Assembly (NCBI GenBank): GCA_013433145.1
Contig: CM024169.1
Location: forward strand, 12,284,817 to 12,348,816
Source of the DNA: Ascaris suum
Taxonomy: Eukaryota; Nematoda; Chromadorea; Rhabditida; Ascarididae
DNA length: 64,000 bases
Direction: 5' to 3'
Shown here piece after piece: positions 15,770 through 31,962 of the stretch; positions within the stretch are counted from its first letter, which is position 1; each line of letters opens with the position of its first letter. Both the position numbers and the translations under genes were made by a program. The notes beneath the pieces were generated by a model. The model saw only the letters and a program-made list of their open reading frames with translations, was not told the origin of the DNA and did no database searches.

Positions 15770-16210
15770 CCGTTATCCTATCTCCGTTTAAATTTGAGCA
15801 TTTTCAACGTTCAAACGCTCACCACCGAACAAGCAATAGATATTTTGTTACATTTGATTTGTGACATTAGAGTCCACATCGTTGCAATCAGTCAGACCTG
15901 ATGGTGTAACGAGATCGGCCATGAAATCGAGAAAAAGCACTCAGATTCTGCTTGCCACAGTCCAGAAGGGTGTCGCAGACGTCGGATTCATTGCTCGCCT
16001 GCAGGCAACGATTAGAATCATCTTCGGCGAAATGATATCTAAACGTATTGATGTATTTGCTATCCGAACACAACGAAAATTAGTGCAATTTCATGCACCC
16101 ATTTCAGCAGGAGTAGAAGATCAGCATGTTGCTCGGTTGAAGAGATGATTTGATGTCACAATGCAGCAAAATTCGAATTATGCAATGATCATCGGTAATT
16201 TATAATCTCA
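15770..16210 (+). mobile_element. RTE-type endonuclease fragment, inverted relative to its RT
   Basis: The plus strand gives an APE-like endonuclease N-terminus LSIFNVQTLTTEQAIDILLH, IRVHIVAISQT (15790-15899). After a frameshift it reads VGFIARLQ..., then ISKRIDVFAIRTQRKLVQF and APISAGVEDQHVARLKR (15981-16145), and finally YAMIIGNL (16177-16202), matching the VGDFN motif position with the D and N lost. The AISET-like, VGFI, SxRI and IIGDFN landmarks are in the correct order for RTE endonucleases. Adjacent reverse-transcriptase sequence lies on the opposite strand. It is either the inverted 5' part of the same insertion or a second head-to-head element. Confidence 0.78.
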
Positions 16211-16586
16211 GCATAATAAATCTCGACACAATCGATTGTCTTCAACAAAATGAATAGAAATACTTAATCGTCAGCTATATAATAGTTGTAGTTGTTGAAC
16301 GTTCTTAGCGATGCTAAAAACCTAATAAAAACTCTTTTCATAATTTCTTAACAATGAAAAAAAAATGGAAGAAAAAACTTTTATATACTTGGCAAAGTTA
16401 AGTGTGCATTCACTTAAGTTCATTTGAAGTGTTATTCATCCGAAGTGAATAGCAATATCAATAGCGTAAAAAAGAGAAAGAATTGTCATGGCGCATTGTG
16501 ATTCGCATTTTATATGCATACAATTCAGGTATTTTCCTTCCTCTCATCTATTCACTCAGCAAATTTACCTATATTTGTTCAAATCT

Positions 16587-19565
<2,979 letters not shown>

Positions 19566-19676
19566 TGCTGAAACCCGTTATGCTCCAAAGACCTCTTTCC
19601 GCTTCGAAAATAGATAAAGGAATGTCAATAGTCATCAAAAAGTCCTATAGAAACCTTATGTTCAGACACATTCATA

Positions 19677-20211
19677 TTACAAGGATTTTTGGCATTTTTT
19701 TGCATGCGCTAATCCGGTTAAGTATTTGATTACATTCTGTACAAACAGCGCCCAATGAGGGATTTTTATTTGACGGTGCATTAAGACAAACGTGCAATGT
19801 AAATATCGTCCAGCTGATGCATCAACTTTTACATATATATTCCTCGTTTTCAAGTGACTATTCATAGTGTTGAAAGTGTTGTAGTTTGTGTATCGAAATA
19901 TTCCAAGATATGACAATGATAAATGTGATTGTGGAATAATACTGACCATTAGGGTATTGAAAGAGAGGCGATCGCTAAGAGTGACACGGCTGTTTTTAAT
20001 TTCGATCATCGGGTATCTTTTGATAACATTCAGTATCATCAGGTATGCTTGACCATATATTACGGCAGTTCATGGACATAATTTTCAACCGTATGTCATC
20101 ACCGATTTGCCGAAGAATAAATTGATGAGCGGAAAATATAGTGATAATACCAATATTTTTGGTCAATGGCACTGACCAGTAAATGCTGACACTGAACATT
20201 TTAATTTTCAC
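19677..20211 (-). CDS. Unrecognised two-exon gene candidate or pseudogene
   Basis: Two minus-strand frames, 20211-19996 (71 codons) and 20039-19677 (120 codons), can be joined in phase. Exon 20211-20054 would end at a GTCAAG donor, and exon 19989-19677 would start after an AAACAG acceptor, giving about 156 residues. The second part, with RVTLSDRLSFNTLMVSIIPQ and CTFVLMHRQIKIPHWALFVQ, has mixed composition unlike the low-complexity frames around it. No family is recognised. It could equally be a decayed gene or chance; the join is my own proposal. Confidence 0.25.
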
Positions 20212-22078
20212 GCACTTACAAAATATTTAGATTTAGAGATTTTTAGTGTTCTTTCTGTTATACTCTTTAGCAATTGATGGAAATGGTTTGCCATAAGATG
20301 ACCTACTTGCACCTATAGGTGTATGGTTATTTCTGCATCTTCCGGACCCCTGTTTTACACTTTCAGTAGGTATTGTTGAAATAAGAGTTACGGGATTTAT
20401 TCACTGGCTCTTATCGGAAATTAAATTCAGTGGGAACAAAATAAGTTCACTAACGGCTATAATGAATATATGATTTTATTGTCTTCTGTCAAATTTTTAA
20501 GTTGAATTTAGCGATTTTTGCAGACGCTATAGGCACTATAAAATATGTGCTAACCTGCTTAGGCTTAACAATCCCTTTGGGTTGTGCTGTTCGTCGACGA
20601 TTAAAAAAAAAACGATTATTCCATAAAAAGATTCATATGTCTGCTGAAAATATCGATATGTTATTCTGTATGTTTTATTGTTGTTGATAGTATATGAAAA
20701 CGGTCGGTCTATTGAGTGAAATTGTCGAAGAGCAAATTGTGCCATCTCGTTAGGCGTGTTTTTCAATTTATTTCCTTAGTGCATCTTGTAAATTTTTTTT
20801 TGCATAGTACTTTTATGCCGCGTGATCTTTGCTTGTGGACATGTGATATTCAATTGCATCTGTGCATGCAGCATGCAAAAATATGAGATATCAAATTATC
20901 TGTCTTCATATATGTAAATTAAAAAGCTACTATAGGAGAAATACTACACAACAGTCATGACCAACGTCCATGCAGAGGTTGTCAATAGTCGGAGTCTGTT
21001 GGTGATATAGAGCTGCAATAGTTTTAGGGAATGAATTATACGAGCGATAGCGATGAAAATTCCTATACCTAAGGTGCTATCGCAAAACTTCTATTATGAT
21101 ACTTCATTTGATAGTTCCAATATTTCCTACCGCAGTTCCTTTCATGAGGTTTTACTAATATCGCTGGAAATTTTGCAATTAGCCAAATGTCTCCAAACCA
21201 ATTACTAAACACCTAGTTGATAGATGGTGTAAAATCATGTTCCATCTAATTTTAAGAAATATGTAAGTAAAAAAAAAAGAAAACAAATAAAGAAATTGAA
21301 TTAAAAATTGTCGATAAAATGTAATATTTGCTAAAAATTTTTTAAAAATATATGAGAAAAATTTTGCTTTTCTCGATATAGTTTACTAAAGCAAAAATTT
21401 TTATTTTATTCAGAGTGTCTACGATTTTTAAATTTGCATAAAAAATAATCCGTTTTAAAGTAATGATCGATAGACGATTACGGCTCAAACGTTTTTGCAA
21501 ATTCTTTACGTGATCCATATACGATGGGAATAAAAAGCCAACAATATTTGCATAAAGCGAACATTCGAAGCGTTCCTAAGTACATCAACTCATCACGCGA
21601 GCACCACCAACTATTCAATTTCATATTCTCTTCTCGCCTATAGCATAAATATTATTCGTTGTTTTAATTCATTTCTTTATTGTATTTTCCTTTGTTAGTT
21701 TCGAATTCTAAAGCTAAAATTTATGTTATTGATTTATTGATTTTTTTTTCTTTTTTTTTGATGAAAAATTGCAAAGTTAATTTTTTTGCGAAAAAAAAGA
21801 AAGGTGAAGGCTGGAAAATTATTTTTGCTAACTGTTACTATACTGGAAAGGAATATTACCATATGCTATTTATCGGTAGCTTCCCCCCCCCCCCCCCCCC
21901 CGGTTCCTCGCCTCGCTGTTTAATTTTACATGCTGTTTTTATAGGTCTTGCCTTAATGAAGTATATTTTGATTTTTCTTTATGAGAAGGGGTTTTTGTTG
22001 TTTTAGAGACACCAATATGTTACCCTTCACGAAAACGCCTCGTTCGACGAAGCAACGACAAAAATAATAAAAGATCAA
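20212..22078. other. Intergenic stretch with a C19 run
   Basis: No gene supported. A minus-strand open stretch near 20400-20230 reads plausibly but has stops before any usable junction. A pure C run occupies 21883-21901. Confidence 0.4.
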
Positions 22079-22440
22079 ATAGAGGCACATTATTAGTTCA
22101 ACATATCTGCAGTTACTATTAGAATCTAGCTGACAATATAACGATAACGATAGATTGTATTTGAATCTAGTTGTGTCAGTTATAACCATATTGTGCCTCT
22201 ATAAGGTTCTAACCTTATAGCGGTTCCACCCAAACAATGGTTATAATCATTGTTTGGTTCTTAACTGCTGTATAAATTGTAGGTGATATAAGATCCTTTC
22301 ACAAGTTGAATAATTATAAGCTTGATTATAACCAACTCCAACTTATATAGTGATTATAAGCTTGGCTCTAATCGCTTTATAAATTTTAGCAGTTATAACA
22401 TAACGTAATTTTATAGGTTTGATAGGTATGATCTAACATT
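22079..22440. repeat. Hairpin cluster with short terminal inverted repeats (MITE-like)
   Basis: The 11-mer ATAGAGGCACA (22079-22089) is matched exactly by its reverse complement at 22192-22202, bounding 124 bp. Next come a perfect palindrome ATAAGGTTCTAACCTTAT (22201-22218) and a hairpin with a perfect 10-bp stem CCAAACAATG and an 8-nt loop (22230-22257). Two diverged copies of a roughly 30-bp motif follow, starting at 22262 and 22369. No coding. A small non-autonomous DNA element or nested set of them is the likeliest explanation, but no target duplication is clear. Confidence 0.5.
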
Positions 22441-25350
22441 ATATGACGTTAATGCTGAAAAAAAAAAGGATGCTATATGAAAGAATGGAAAGATGACTAA
22501 AATGAACGAGTAGATTTATGTTCATCTCACTTCTAGAGCATCAAATAGGCATAACGATAAATTTATGAATATTGAAATGTATTTCCTTTTCTTCAAGAAA
22601 AGATAATTTCTAAAAACGGTTTTTTCCTCAGTATTGTTCACTAATATTTAACACTCATTATGAAGTTCATAAAATTCCATCATTTCTCTCAAATTTCTTA
22701 CGATGATATGCAATAATGAAATTGCTTTGCAATAATTGTAACATTTTTTAATTTTTTTTTTTTGAAAATAATATAGCAATAAATTAGAAATATTCATTCA
22801 AATATAGTAATTATTTTATAACAATTAAATATAGTATTGTAGTAATTAAATATAGTATGTTATTTTATATTGTTCATCAAAATATTTCCATATGATGCAA
22901 TCATTTTATTGAGTGTATTTTGCATTCAAATCGAATAAAGTCAATACGAAAAAATTTGAGAAATTAATGCGGGAAATTTTCTTTTTCTTTTCTTTATTGA
23001 TGAATAAAGCCATACTTTTTGCAAATGATGAAAATGATTTCGAATAAAAATTTCTCGATTTCTTCGCTCATATTATTTGTTTTAGTTTCAGCGTTGCAAC
23101 TACAGCACACACAGATATATTTTGCAATTGCGCATATTTGTATATTTTGCATATTTGTGTATTATGCGTATTTTGCATCTGCGTATATTTATACGCATAG
23201 ATACGATATTGCTATAGTACGTTTTACAAAATGCAAATCTATAAAGTTACATAAAATATAGCATCATTTATATAATTCATTAAAAAATGAGAATTTGATA
23301 AGCAAATTTACATGAGATTTTCTAAGTTTATTCGGCCATCATTATTTATCGTTCAAAAAATTATCATTTTGCTTAAAAATGAATATAAATATAAGAAATA
23401 TTTTTGTTTTTCAAATGAAAGATTTTATTATTTGAACATTAAGTATTATTTCAAGAAATTTTCATATTTCATTAGCGAAAAATTCTCTCAAAGATATTTT
23501 TTGCATTCATTAAAAAAAATAAACCTATTGCATATGAACTATGCAAATTCGTTTTGTTTGCTAAGAAATATGACATCGCAATCGAGATAAGTGGATTTTT
23601 AAGCACTCACTTAGAGTTGTCTCTAATGTTCTTTAAATGCTTTTGCGAGGTATTTTTGTATGAATCTATTGAAAATTTATGCAATTTATTTAAGCGATTA
23701 TATTGCCACGTTTATAGCGTTGCGTATATACCTTTCAAAGGACGCATATTCTACGAGCATTTCGTAAATTTTACCTTTCTTAATTAGCAAGGTGTATTTT
23801 TCAAGTGCTACAGGTAATTTTTTTTTCTCGGTCATAGACAATCGTTTCTACTGGACTTCTCTTCATGCTCATGTTAAATGCTATATAGTTTAATGCTGCC
23901 TATTCTATAACTCCACTTTTCTCTTATATTGATATCATCTCTATTACAATCTGATTATTTATATATTGGAATAAATCATCAAATTTTTAATAGTCGAGGG
24001 TAAAATATGATCACAAAACGATATATACTGTGGTCAGTAAAATTATATCGTAGATTCTCAAGATTTGTGTTGAAGGTTTTAACTTTTTTGTTGAAATCTT
24101 TGCGCTCATCAGTGGCAAAACTTATGTTGTTTTCCTCACATAAATTTGATTTGCATAGTTTTTTGATAAGTTCTATTTGATAGGCTTTTGAAAATTCGAT
24201 TCGATAAACGCTGAGGTATTGATTTCATTTTCTTATCGCTGTTGAAGTAAATTCCAGCACACTAATATACAATTCTTTAAAGTTTTTATTACTATTTCCT
24301 ATTATAATGATACAGTATTGTTTAATTGAATTCTATTTTATCTATTATGGAAAATGATTGATATTATTAGCGATTAAAGGATGATTAAATATTTGAGCTA
24401 AAGAGTAATGCTATAGAAATACAATTCATTATAATAGAGTATTCGCTTATTGCTTAGACCTCCTATAGTGTTTAGTAATCTAAATTGTTCTCTTGTTTTT
24501 TTGTAAATTTTGCTTTTGCAAATTCAATCGTGAAAGTTTTTTTTTTTGGCAAAAATTCTCTACATACCTAACAAAACTTCATTCGCCGTTAAAAAAATGC
24601 TTCTAAAAGTTACGTTATATGCTCTCCTTTTTTTTCCGTTATTTAAAGAAAAAAAAAAACAATGAAATAATGCGCATAATAATTCAGCATTGTTCATAAT
24701 CGTGTAGAGTTTATTTGTTGTTTGAAATCTATCAACGTTTTTTTTTTGTGATCATTCTTTGATATGATCTTCGATGACAACTCTACTCAATCGTAAAACT
24801 TCGAAAAACGGGGAAAAAAAAAACTACTACAGTCATCGAAATATGCCTAAAAACGAAAATGTTCATTGAATAAAATTCACATAGAGATGAACAAAATATT
24901 TTTAAAAAACGTTTAAATTTGACGTTTTCTTTCTTCATCTCTCTTTTTTTTTAGTTAGTTGCATCACCGATAGGACCACATCGTCGATTATATGATTAAC
25001 TTAGTTTCTTTTCATAATTTGCTGAATGAGTTATGCTTATTTTCCGAATTAAAATACAGCTGATTCAGCAAAAATGATATTCGATTGTTTCATTTCTGGA
25101 AAGAGTTGACATCGAATATTGAGAAAACAAGAGCACAAGAGATTAACCCATAAGAAGAATTAATCAATTCTTCGTCGTATTAGATGATGCTTTTTTATAT
25201 ATCAGTCGTTAACGACGACACACATGAAGTATTCTTGAGCAAATAAGTCACCACACTCGATTAGTTAGTTGTACAGCAATTGAATTCAACCATCCAGTTT
25301 TCAAAAATCTAGTTGTCTTATTGTGATGCTTTCGTTCGATTCGTTTCGGT
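22441..25350. other. AT-rich intergenic stretch
   Basis: No gene seen. It has many T runs, and AT-rich frames such as 23312-23590 look like composition artefacts. Confidence 0.45.
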
Positions 25351-25874
<524 letters not shown>

Positions 25875-28464
25875 TTGTTATCTCCGCTCGTATATTCGTA
25901 ATGGATCGTCAAAGTTCTTTGCACCATTATGCTTCTATATGGTAAACGATGCGTAATTGTAACATTTTTTGGTGTCATTTGCAGCGTTGCAGAAAATCTT
26001 TTTTCAACCTATTTATGCGGAATTAATTGTCTCTAATTGTTAAATGAATTAGATTGTCTCATTTAATAACAAAAAAAAAAATTTCGAAATCTTCATTCCG
26101 TGTAGGAAATATATTTTTAATAAGAAAATAAAATTACATCATTTCTCGAATGCAGCTGATAGGTAATCATATAAAGATAAGGGAAGAATCAATTCTAATG
26201 TTTCACGTTCGATGAGATCGGCATTGATGAAACGATAAAATGCAATCGTCGATATGATTTTTCGCAGATTTTAATTGAACAAATCGATGATGAAATTATT
26301 TCAACAGCATATAATAATCAACAAATTTTCTAGATTATTGCTAGTGCAGTAATAATATTTCATCTTTAACAGTTGCAAAAAAGTTTGATATATTTTTTTA
26401 TATATATTGTTTTAGCTAAGCTTAGATGACATATGAGCTCCTTAGTAACTCCAATAGTTATTGCTGCACTCTCAATCCTCTTAGCGATCATCTTTTACAT
26501 TTCGTTTCAAAAATTGCTCCGAGATTGTTCGTCTGTTTTTTTTTTTTTGCCTGCCTAGTAGCTACGTTATACAGTTGATTTTTTTCAGCTACACATAAAA
26601 ATAATTTTCCACTCTATCAGAAATGACTAAAAGATTGAAGATACTGATCGTTTTATCTTATTTTTTATAAACATTTTATTTTATAATATGGTTTTCTTTT
26701 TTTAATGTCGTTGAATTTTTATTTTTTATTTTTTTTTTAAATAAACGAATGTTTTTATTTTGTAAATTTCATAAATAGACGAATTTTCTTTCATAAAATA
26801 ACAAGACGAATGATAAATCTGCTAACTTAGTTTTTTTTTTCTTTTTAAATTTTACAAACTATACAGGTAATTAAATTTCTGAATGAAAATATTTCAAAAT
26901 TTATTTCATTTCGTTTAGAAAATTTATCGTTGTTGTCTTCTGTTTTTTTTCCGTATTTTGTTATCCGTAATAATGCTTCTTCACTAATATTTTCCTTTTA
27001 ATGAAAATTTTGAATTTTTCTTCTTTTTTTTTTCAACGAACTTAAAAATTTTATTTTTTTTTTTATTATGCTCGGAAATTTTTGACAAACTCTTCAAACT
27101 ATATGCAAAAAAAAATTTTTTTTTCACTGCTTTCAAAGTCGAAATCATAAATGCGAATAAAAATACGATGAAATAACGATGAAGAAATTGATAATAAAAA
27201 GTTTTTAAAAAAAGAGTTCTTTGTGGGGAATTTTATTGCGCGCTAGCACGAATTATTCATGTGCTAATTTTATTATAACAACAATTGCCTGAAATTTTTT
27301 TAACGTTTCCCGTTCAAAAAAAAAAATTCTAATCAGCAGAAAATTTGAAGGCGATGTTTTTCCGATCTTATTTTGAATTTCCTCTAGGAAAGTTGATTTT
27401 TGAATATATTATAATAAATGAGGAAATTAAAAAAAAAATTCTTCTTATTCCTATTGTTGTTTGAATTGAATCTTCTTGGAATAGATAATGAAAGATTTAT
27501 GCGTTTTTTTTTTTTTTTTTTTGAACAACGCATCATATGAACAATTGCTCTTTTGAACGTTCACCGCTTTCTTTTTCTTTTTTTTTTTTTTTTTGATGCT
27601 ATTTAAAATTACATCGATGAATAAATAATTTTAACGTTTTTTCAAATTCGCCTAAATTCGAAAATATGAAAATAATTTTTGAATTTTATAAAAACATAAA
27701 AAAATTCATAAATTTTATAAATTAGAGCGTTGAAAATTTGAAGATGATAAATTTCAAATTCAGCGAAAATATTCTGTTAAAAAAAAATAATGATCATAAA
27801 ACGGCTATTTGCTATTGATTCATTAGGCATAATGAATATTCATAGCCGTATAAGATAGAGCGAATATAAATATGCTTATTGAAAGTGGAAAGCAAATGGC
27901 GCATCATATGACTAAAAGCTCTTTGCCGTTCTCTTTTGCATTTTCAACTTAATCATAGTGTTCAATTTGTTGTTGTCTAAAAAGACGATAGAAAATCTTT
28001 TGTACTAGAGATTTTCGCCGATTTTCTTTTCTTTTCTTTTATTTTCTTTTCTTTTTTTTCTTTGAATTTCTGCTTGCAATGATTTGGAGTTATTTTATTG
28101 AGTAAAAAGTTTTATGAGAACTTCAAAAAATTTCCTTATAAGGATAGGGGAAGGAATGATCTTAAGACTGATCGGAAGTGTTGAGACAATTTCGATCGGA
28201 GCCTTACGATTGAATGTTGGCTTTTTTTCGTAGCCTTACGATCATTTCGTAGAGAATTGTTATTAAAAGCGCTTTTCTTTCATTTTTCTTTTTCGCTCAT
28301 TAAGACCACTTAGATTCAAACATTTCGTTTTTAGAGAAATTTGACTAATAAATAGCGAATATCTTTCATGTTTTCTTTTTCATAATCAACAGTTCATTTT
28401 TGTAGGTGAGACTTTTGGAGAAAAATTCTTCATTTTTGAAAAATTTTTTTATGATCTCGCTTTG
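25875..28464. other. AT-rich intergenic stretch
   Basis: Nothing recognisable. It has some of the longest T runs in the window (near 27505-27525 and 27580-27595) and a TTTTC-type pyrimidine-rich patch at 28020-28060. Confidence 0.5.
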
Positions 28465-30350
28465 TCAATATCGCCAAGTGGAAAGGTGAATGATCACTTG
28501 CTTATCCATCCATTTCAAATCGCTACTTGTCCCAAATGACATCGCTTTCATGTTTATTTTCCACATCTTACTTAATCTATTATGTTGGAACCCACAATGC
28601 AGTATGGAAACAACATGATACGGACGAAAGCCTCTTTGTCACTGAATCAACAGCTAACCAGCATAAAGCTGTTGTTGTCTAATTTTATGCGATGCAAGTT
28701 CTGTCAATAGCTGTGGAATATTTGAAAAAAACACATACTAATATACGTCTTCAAATAAAAATAATCTCGTGAAAAATGGATATGCATCACAATAATCTGT
28801 TTTAATCTCATATAAATTATGATCGCTGTAGCTCGCCGATTGTTGGCGAAAAAAACAAATGCTTTTTTCTATAAATATTTCCAAGTGGATATTTATAATT
28901 ACATGGTCTGCAAATAGCTTATTTGTTTATTTATTTGTTGTCGAAACAATGAAGGTGATCAACTTGCAATCCAATCCATTTCAAACGTTTTGTCAATTTT
29001 ACTAATTACGCATACTTGCGCAATACCTGACCGGTGACCCATCTGTCATTTTTCTCTATGCCCAAATCACCTTCACTATACTTTGTCGCTATTCATGTTT
29101 ATTTATCTCAATCGATTATCTTACTTAATTATTATGTTGGAACCCACAATGCAGTATGGAAACAACATGATACGGACGAAAGCCTCTTCTTTATGTCGGC
29201 CACTGACGGTAGAGCTAGTCGACCGCTTATGCTAACGCTAACCAGCATAAAGCTGTTGTTGTCTAATATAGTTATATGCGATGCAAGTTCTGTCAATAGC
29301 TGTGGAATATTTGACTAGTAACACATACTAATATACGTGCGGCTATTATAATATAAAATCGACTAGCCTTAAGAGGTGCTAGAAGATGGATATGCATTTT
29401 TTAGGTGACAATTTTCGTATTTCAAAATCGTTTATCTCTCATAAATGAGTACTTTCATAGTTGTGCACATATCGCTGTAGCTTCTTTTTTTTTGGAATGG
29501 CTTTGCAGGTATTTTTCCTAAATGAAAGTGGACAAAATGCAAATACTAAAACTAGGATCATTCACTCAACGTGTTTCACTTATAAAGCATGCAGTTTTTT
29601 TTTAAATGTATAGTCTATTTCAAGTGAATTACATTCATCTGCAAATAGCTGTATTGTTTATTTATTTGTTGTCGAAACGCATAAGGGGGTGAAGGTGATC
29701 TTCAACATCCGCAAAGAAATGTTGTATATGTGCATCGAACGTAGGTTTGTCAATTTTACTACGAAATTACGATCATAGGTGCGCATATACCTGACCGGTG
29801 ACCCATCTGTCATTTTTCTCTATGATCCCATCTTTTCTTCGTCACAATCACCTTCACTTACTTTGTCGCTCCCTATCTAATTCTCTTTATTCTTCACACT
29901 ATCTCAATCGAAGTGTAGTCGATGTTCTTGTTTATGAACGTATGTAACTTTCGTGTGTCTCTCAACTTCAACAGTACGCGACGTCATTTGCAGGACAATA
30001 GGATCGTCCGAGCGCAAAGCGTCATGGCCAGCAGCCAACCGAATGCGGTTTACATCAATGTTGTACTGCGTTGCTTTGCTATCTATATATTCAATCGAAC
30101 TGCCACCTTGAAACCTCATATTAACTTAATCTCGTCGAGTTATAAACTAAAAAAATACTGTATACGGTTATTTTCACTATTATCAAAAAATATCACATAA
30201 ACTGTAAAAGTTCACAGAATAGCTCATTGTTATGTATTTTTTAGGTGAATTTAATTCTTCTTAAAACCTTCTTTATTTTCGTATTTCAAATCGTTTACCT
30301 GCTTAATGAATGAATTTCTTTTTTTTTCGGAATGAAATCTTCGGTCTTCT
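28465..30350. repeat. Threefold tandem duplication with mosaic differences
   Basis: Three diverged copies run head to tail: A about 28465-28905, B about 28906-29635, C about 29636-30350. A and B share TTGGAACCCACAATGCAGTA (28585; 29134) and GCGATGCAAGTTCTGTCAAT (28689; 29278). B and C share TTGTTTATTTATTTGTTGTC (28920; 29655) and CCGGTGACCCATCTGTCATT (29030; 29794). Identical blocks are separated by blocks present in only one copy. Copy C replaces about 275 bases of B (29114-29390) with an unrelated segment holding the small open frame at 29904-30119. Confidence 0.8.
29904..30119 (-). CDS. Candidate small single-exon gene, 71 codons, unknown product
   Basis: A minus-strand ATG (30119-30117) opens 71 codons including YIDSKATQYNIDVNRIRLAA and RTVEVERHTKVTYVHKQEHR. 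A TTTTTTTAG acceptor ends about 27 bases upstream (exon edge 30146), a plausible trans- or cis-splice site. An AATAAA signal lies 12 bases after the stop (29891-29886). Composition is less AT-rich than the surroundings, and the segment is specific to copy C of the local duplication. The opposite strand also has a 92-codon frame, so strand assignment is uncertain. No family recognised. Confidence 0.38.
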   Translation of the reverse strand: MRFQGGSSIEYIDSKATQYNIDVNRIRLAAGHDALRSDDPIVLQMTSRTVEVERHTKVTYVHKQEHRLHFD

Positions 30351-31724
30351 TCGCTATCATTACTTTGTTATTGCTTTATTTGGATCGTTTTCTTTATACG
30401 AGCGTTTTATTTTTCATCGAGCTTTTAAAAAATTCATCAATACAATATAGTGTTGAAATTAACTCAACGTTTTTCTAAGCTTATTAAGCTTCTATAATGA
30501 TGAAATCTAAGTTTTTACTAATTAATAAAAATATTCTTCTCCAATAAATTATGATTGCATTAAAATTTCATATTCCGTTGAATTTTTAAAAAATATGTTG
30601 GCCATATTTTATTAATTATTATTCATTCCATTACAATTCTTTATTTCCGTCTATATTTAATTATTTTTAGAATCGTTTAATTTCCTCTAAAAATATAGGA
30701 AAATATAGTTTTTTTTTAGCAGAATATTTTCTACTTACAAATCAATTATTTTGAAATATTAATTAGCAATAAATAAAATCAACTAAAGTTCATTTCGATA
30801 TATGAATTGAACCATTGAACGATTTGTACGTTTAACAACGAACAAAAGCATTTGTTCTAGTGCTTAAAATGCAGCTTTATGGCACATTGTTGCGCTTCAC
30901 TTGTCACTAAACTACGCATCAAGTGCTTTTTTTAAATTCCTTCGTTATGCTTTTTCTGCTTCAGCGGTTCAAAGTATTTGGTTGCCATCGTAATAAAATC
31001 ACCTTATTTACTGTATAATTTATTCTGAAAGAAAATATTTCTTATTTTCTATTCTAGCATTTATAAATTCAGATATTATAGAGGCATTTAAAGAACGTAT
31101 ATAGGAATATTTTTTAAATGATATCTATATGCTTAAGATGCGTATTTAAAAAATTCTTAAAAAAATATCTCTTGTTTTCTTATAAATTTCATGTTTTACC
31201 TTTGTCTAAAAACTGAAATGGATTACATTCATAAATAGGCTGATTTATGTTTTCTTGAGGTATCACAAAATGGGGCAAAAGGGGGTAAAACTTCGATAGC
31301 TGTCGATTAAGGGGCTTTTATTAAAAAAAATTTAACATTGTGTTAAAATAACGAATCGTCTTTTCTTATACTGCGAATTCACCTTTCTCGAAATTGATGT
31401 AAAAGCTTAGTACATTCGGAATCGAAAAAATGGAAAATGAATCAAAAAGTATTTTTGAAAGTTATTATCCGTTGTTTAATATGAACTGTACTCTTATTTT
31501 AAATTTTTCTTGAATCATTGTTTCTCACGATTGCATTACGCTATTCAAAATCTTAATTTTCCACAATCGACGAAAGGCCGTTTAAATAATATAGCCTAGG
31601 TGAAATGCAACAATCGCTAGTACGGATTGAGCCATATTTTATATGATCTTATTCAAATATTTGTAGAGTACATATTTGCTGTCGTAATTATTCACCATTT
31701 GTTGATCCGATGAGGGAAGGTGAA
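30351..31724. other. AT-rich intergenic stretch
   Basis: No gene or structured repeat seen. Confidence 0.5.
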
Positions 31725-31962
31725 TTAATCAAGAGAGATACGCAATGCGAGAGCTGCTTTTATTGCTAGAACGCGCCTTAATGACCATGCTGCATATTGA
31801 GGAATGAGGAGTTTCCGACTGACATTTAACTGGACAACGGTGACCATACGCCAGCGCTGTTCGACCATTATCGCTGTATTAATAGATTTCAGGTACTTGC
31901 CATCTTTCCTGAGGTAATCGTTGAGTATTGTAATGGTCAAGTTCAAATTTCTATTGCAAAGC
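31725..31962 (-). pseudogene. Possible Tc1/mariner-like helix-turn-helix remnant
   Basis: A minus-strand frame reads NNEIARLCNRNLNLTITILN, then DYLRKDGKYLKS, before becoming unalignable and ending at a TAA. The pattern (EIAR, a hydrophobic spacing, then YLRK-GKY) resembles the N-terminal DNA-binding domain of Tc1/Tc3 transposases, which read like EMSRKISRSRHCIRVYLKDP. Only about 35 residues fit, and no DDE catalytic region is nearby, so this is tentative. Confidence 0.25.
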
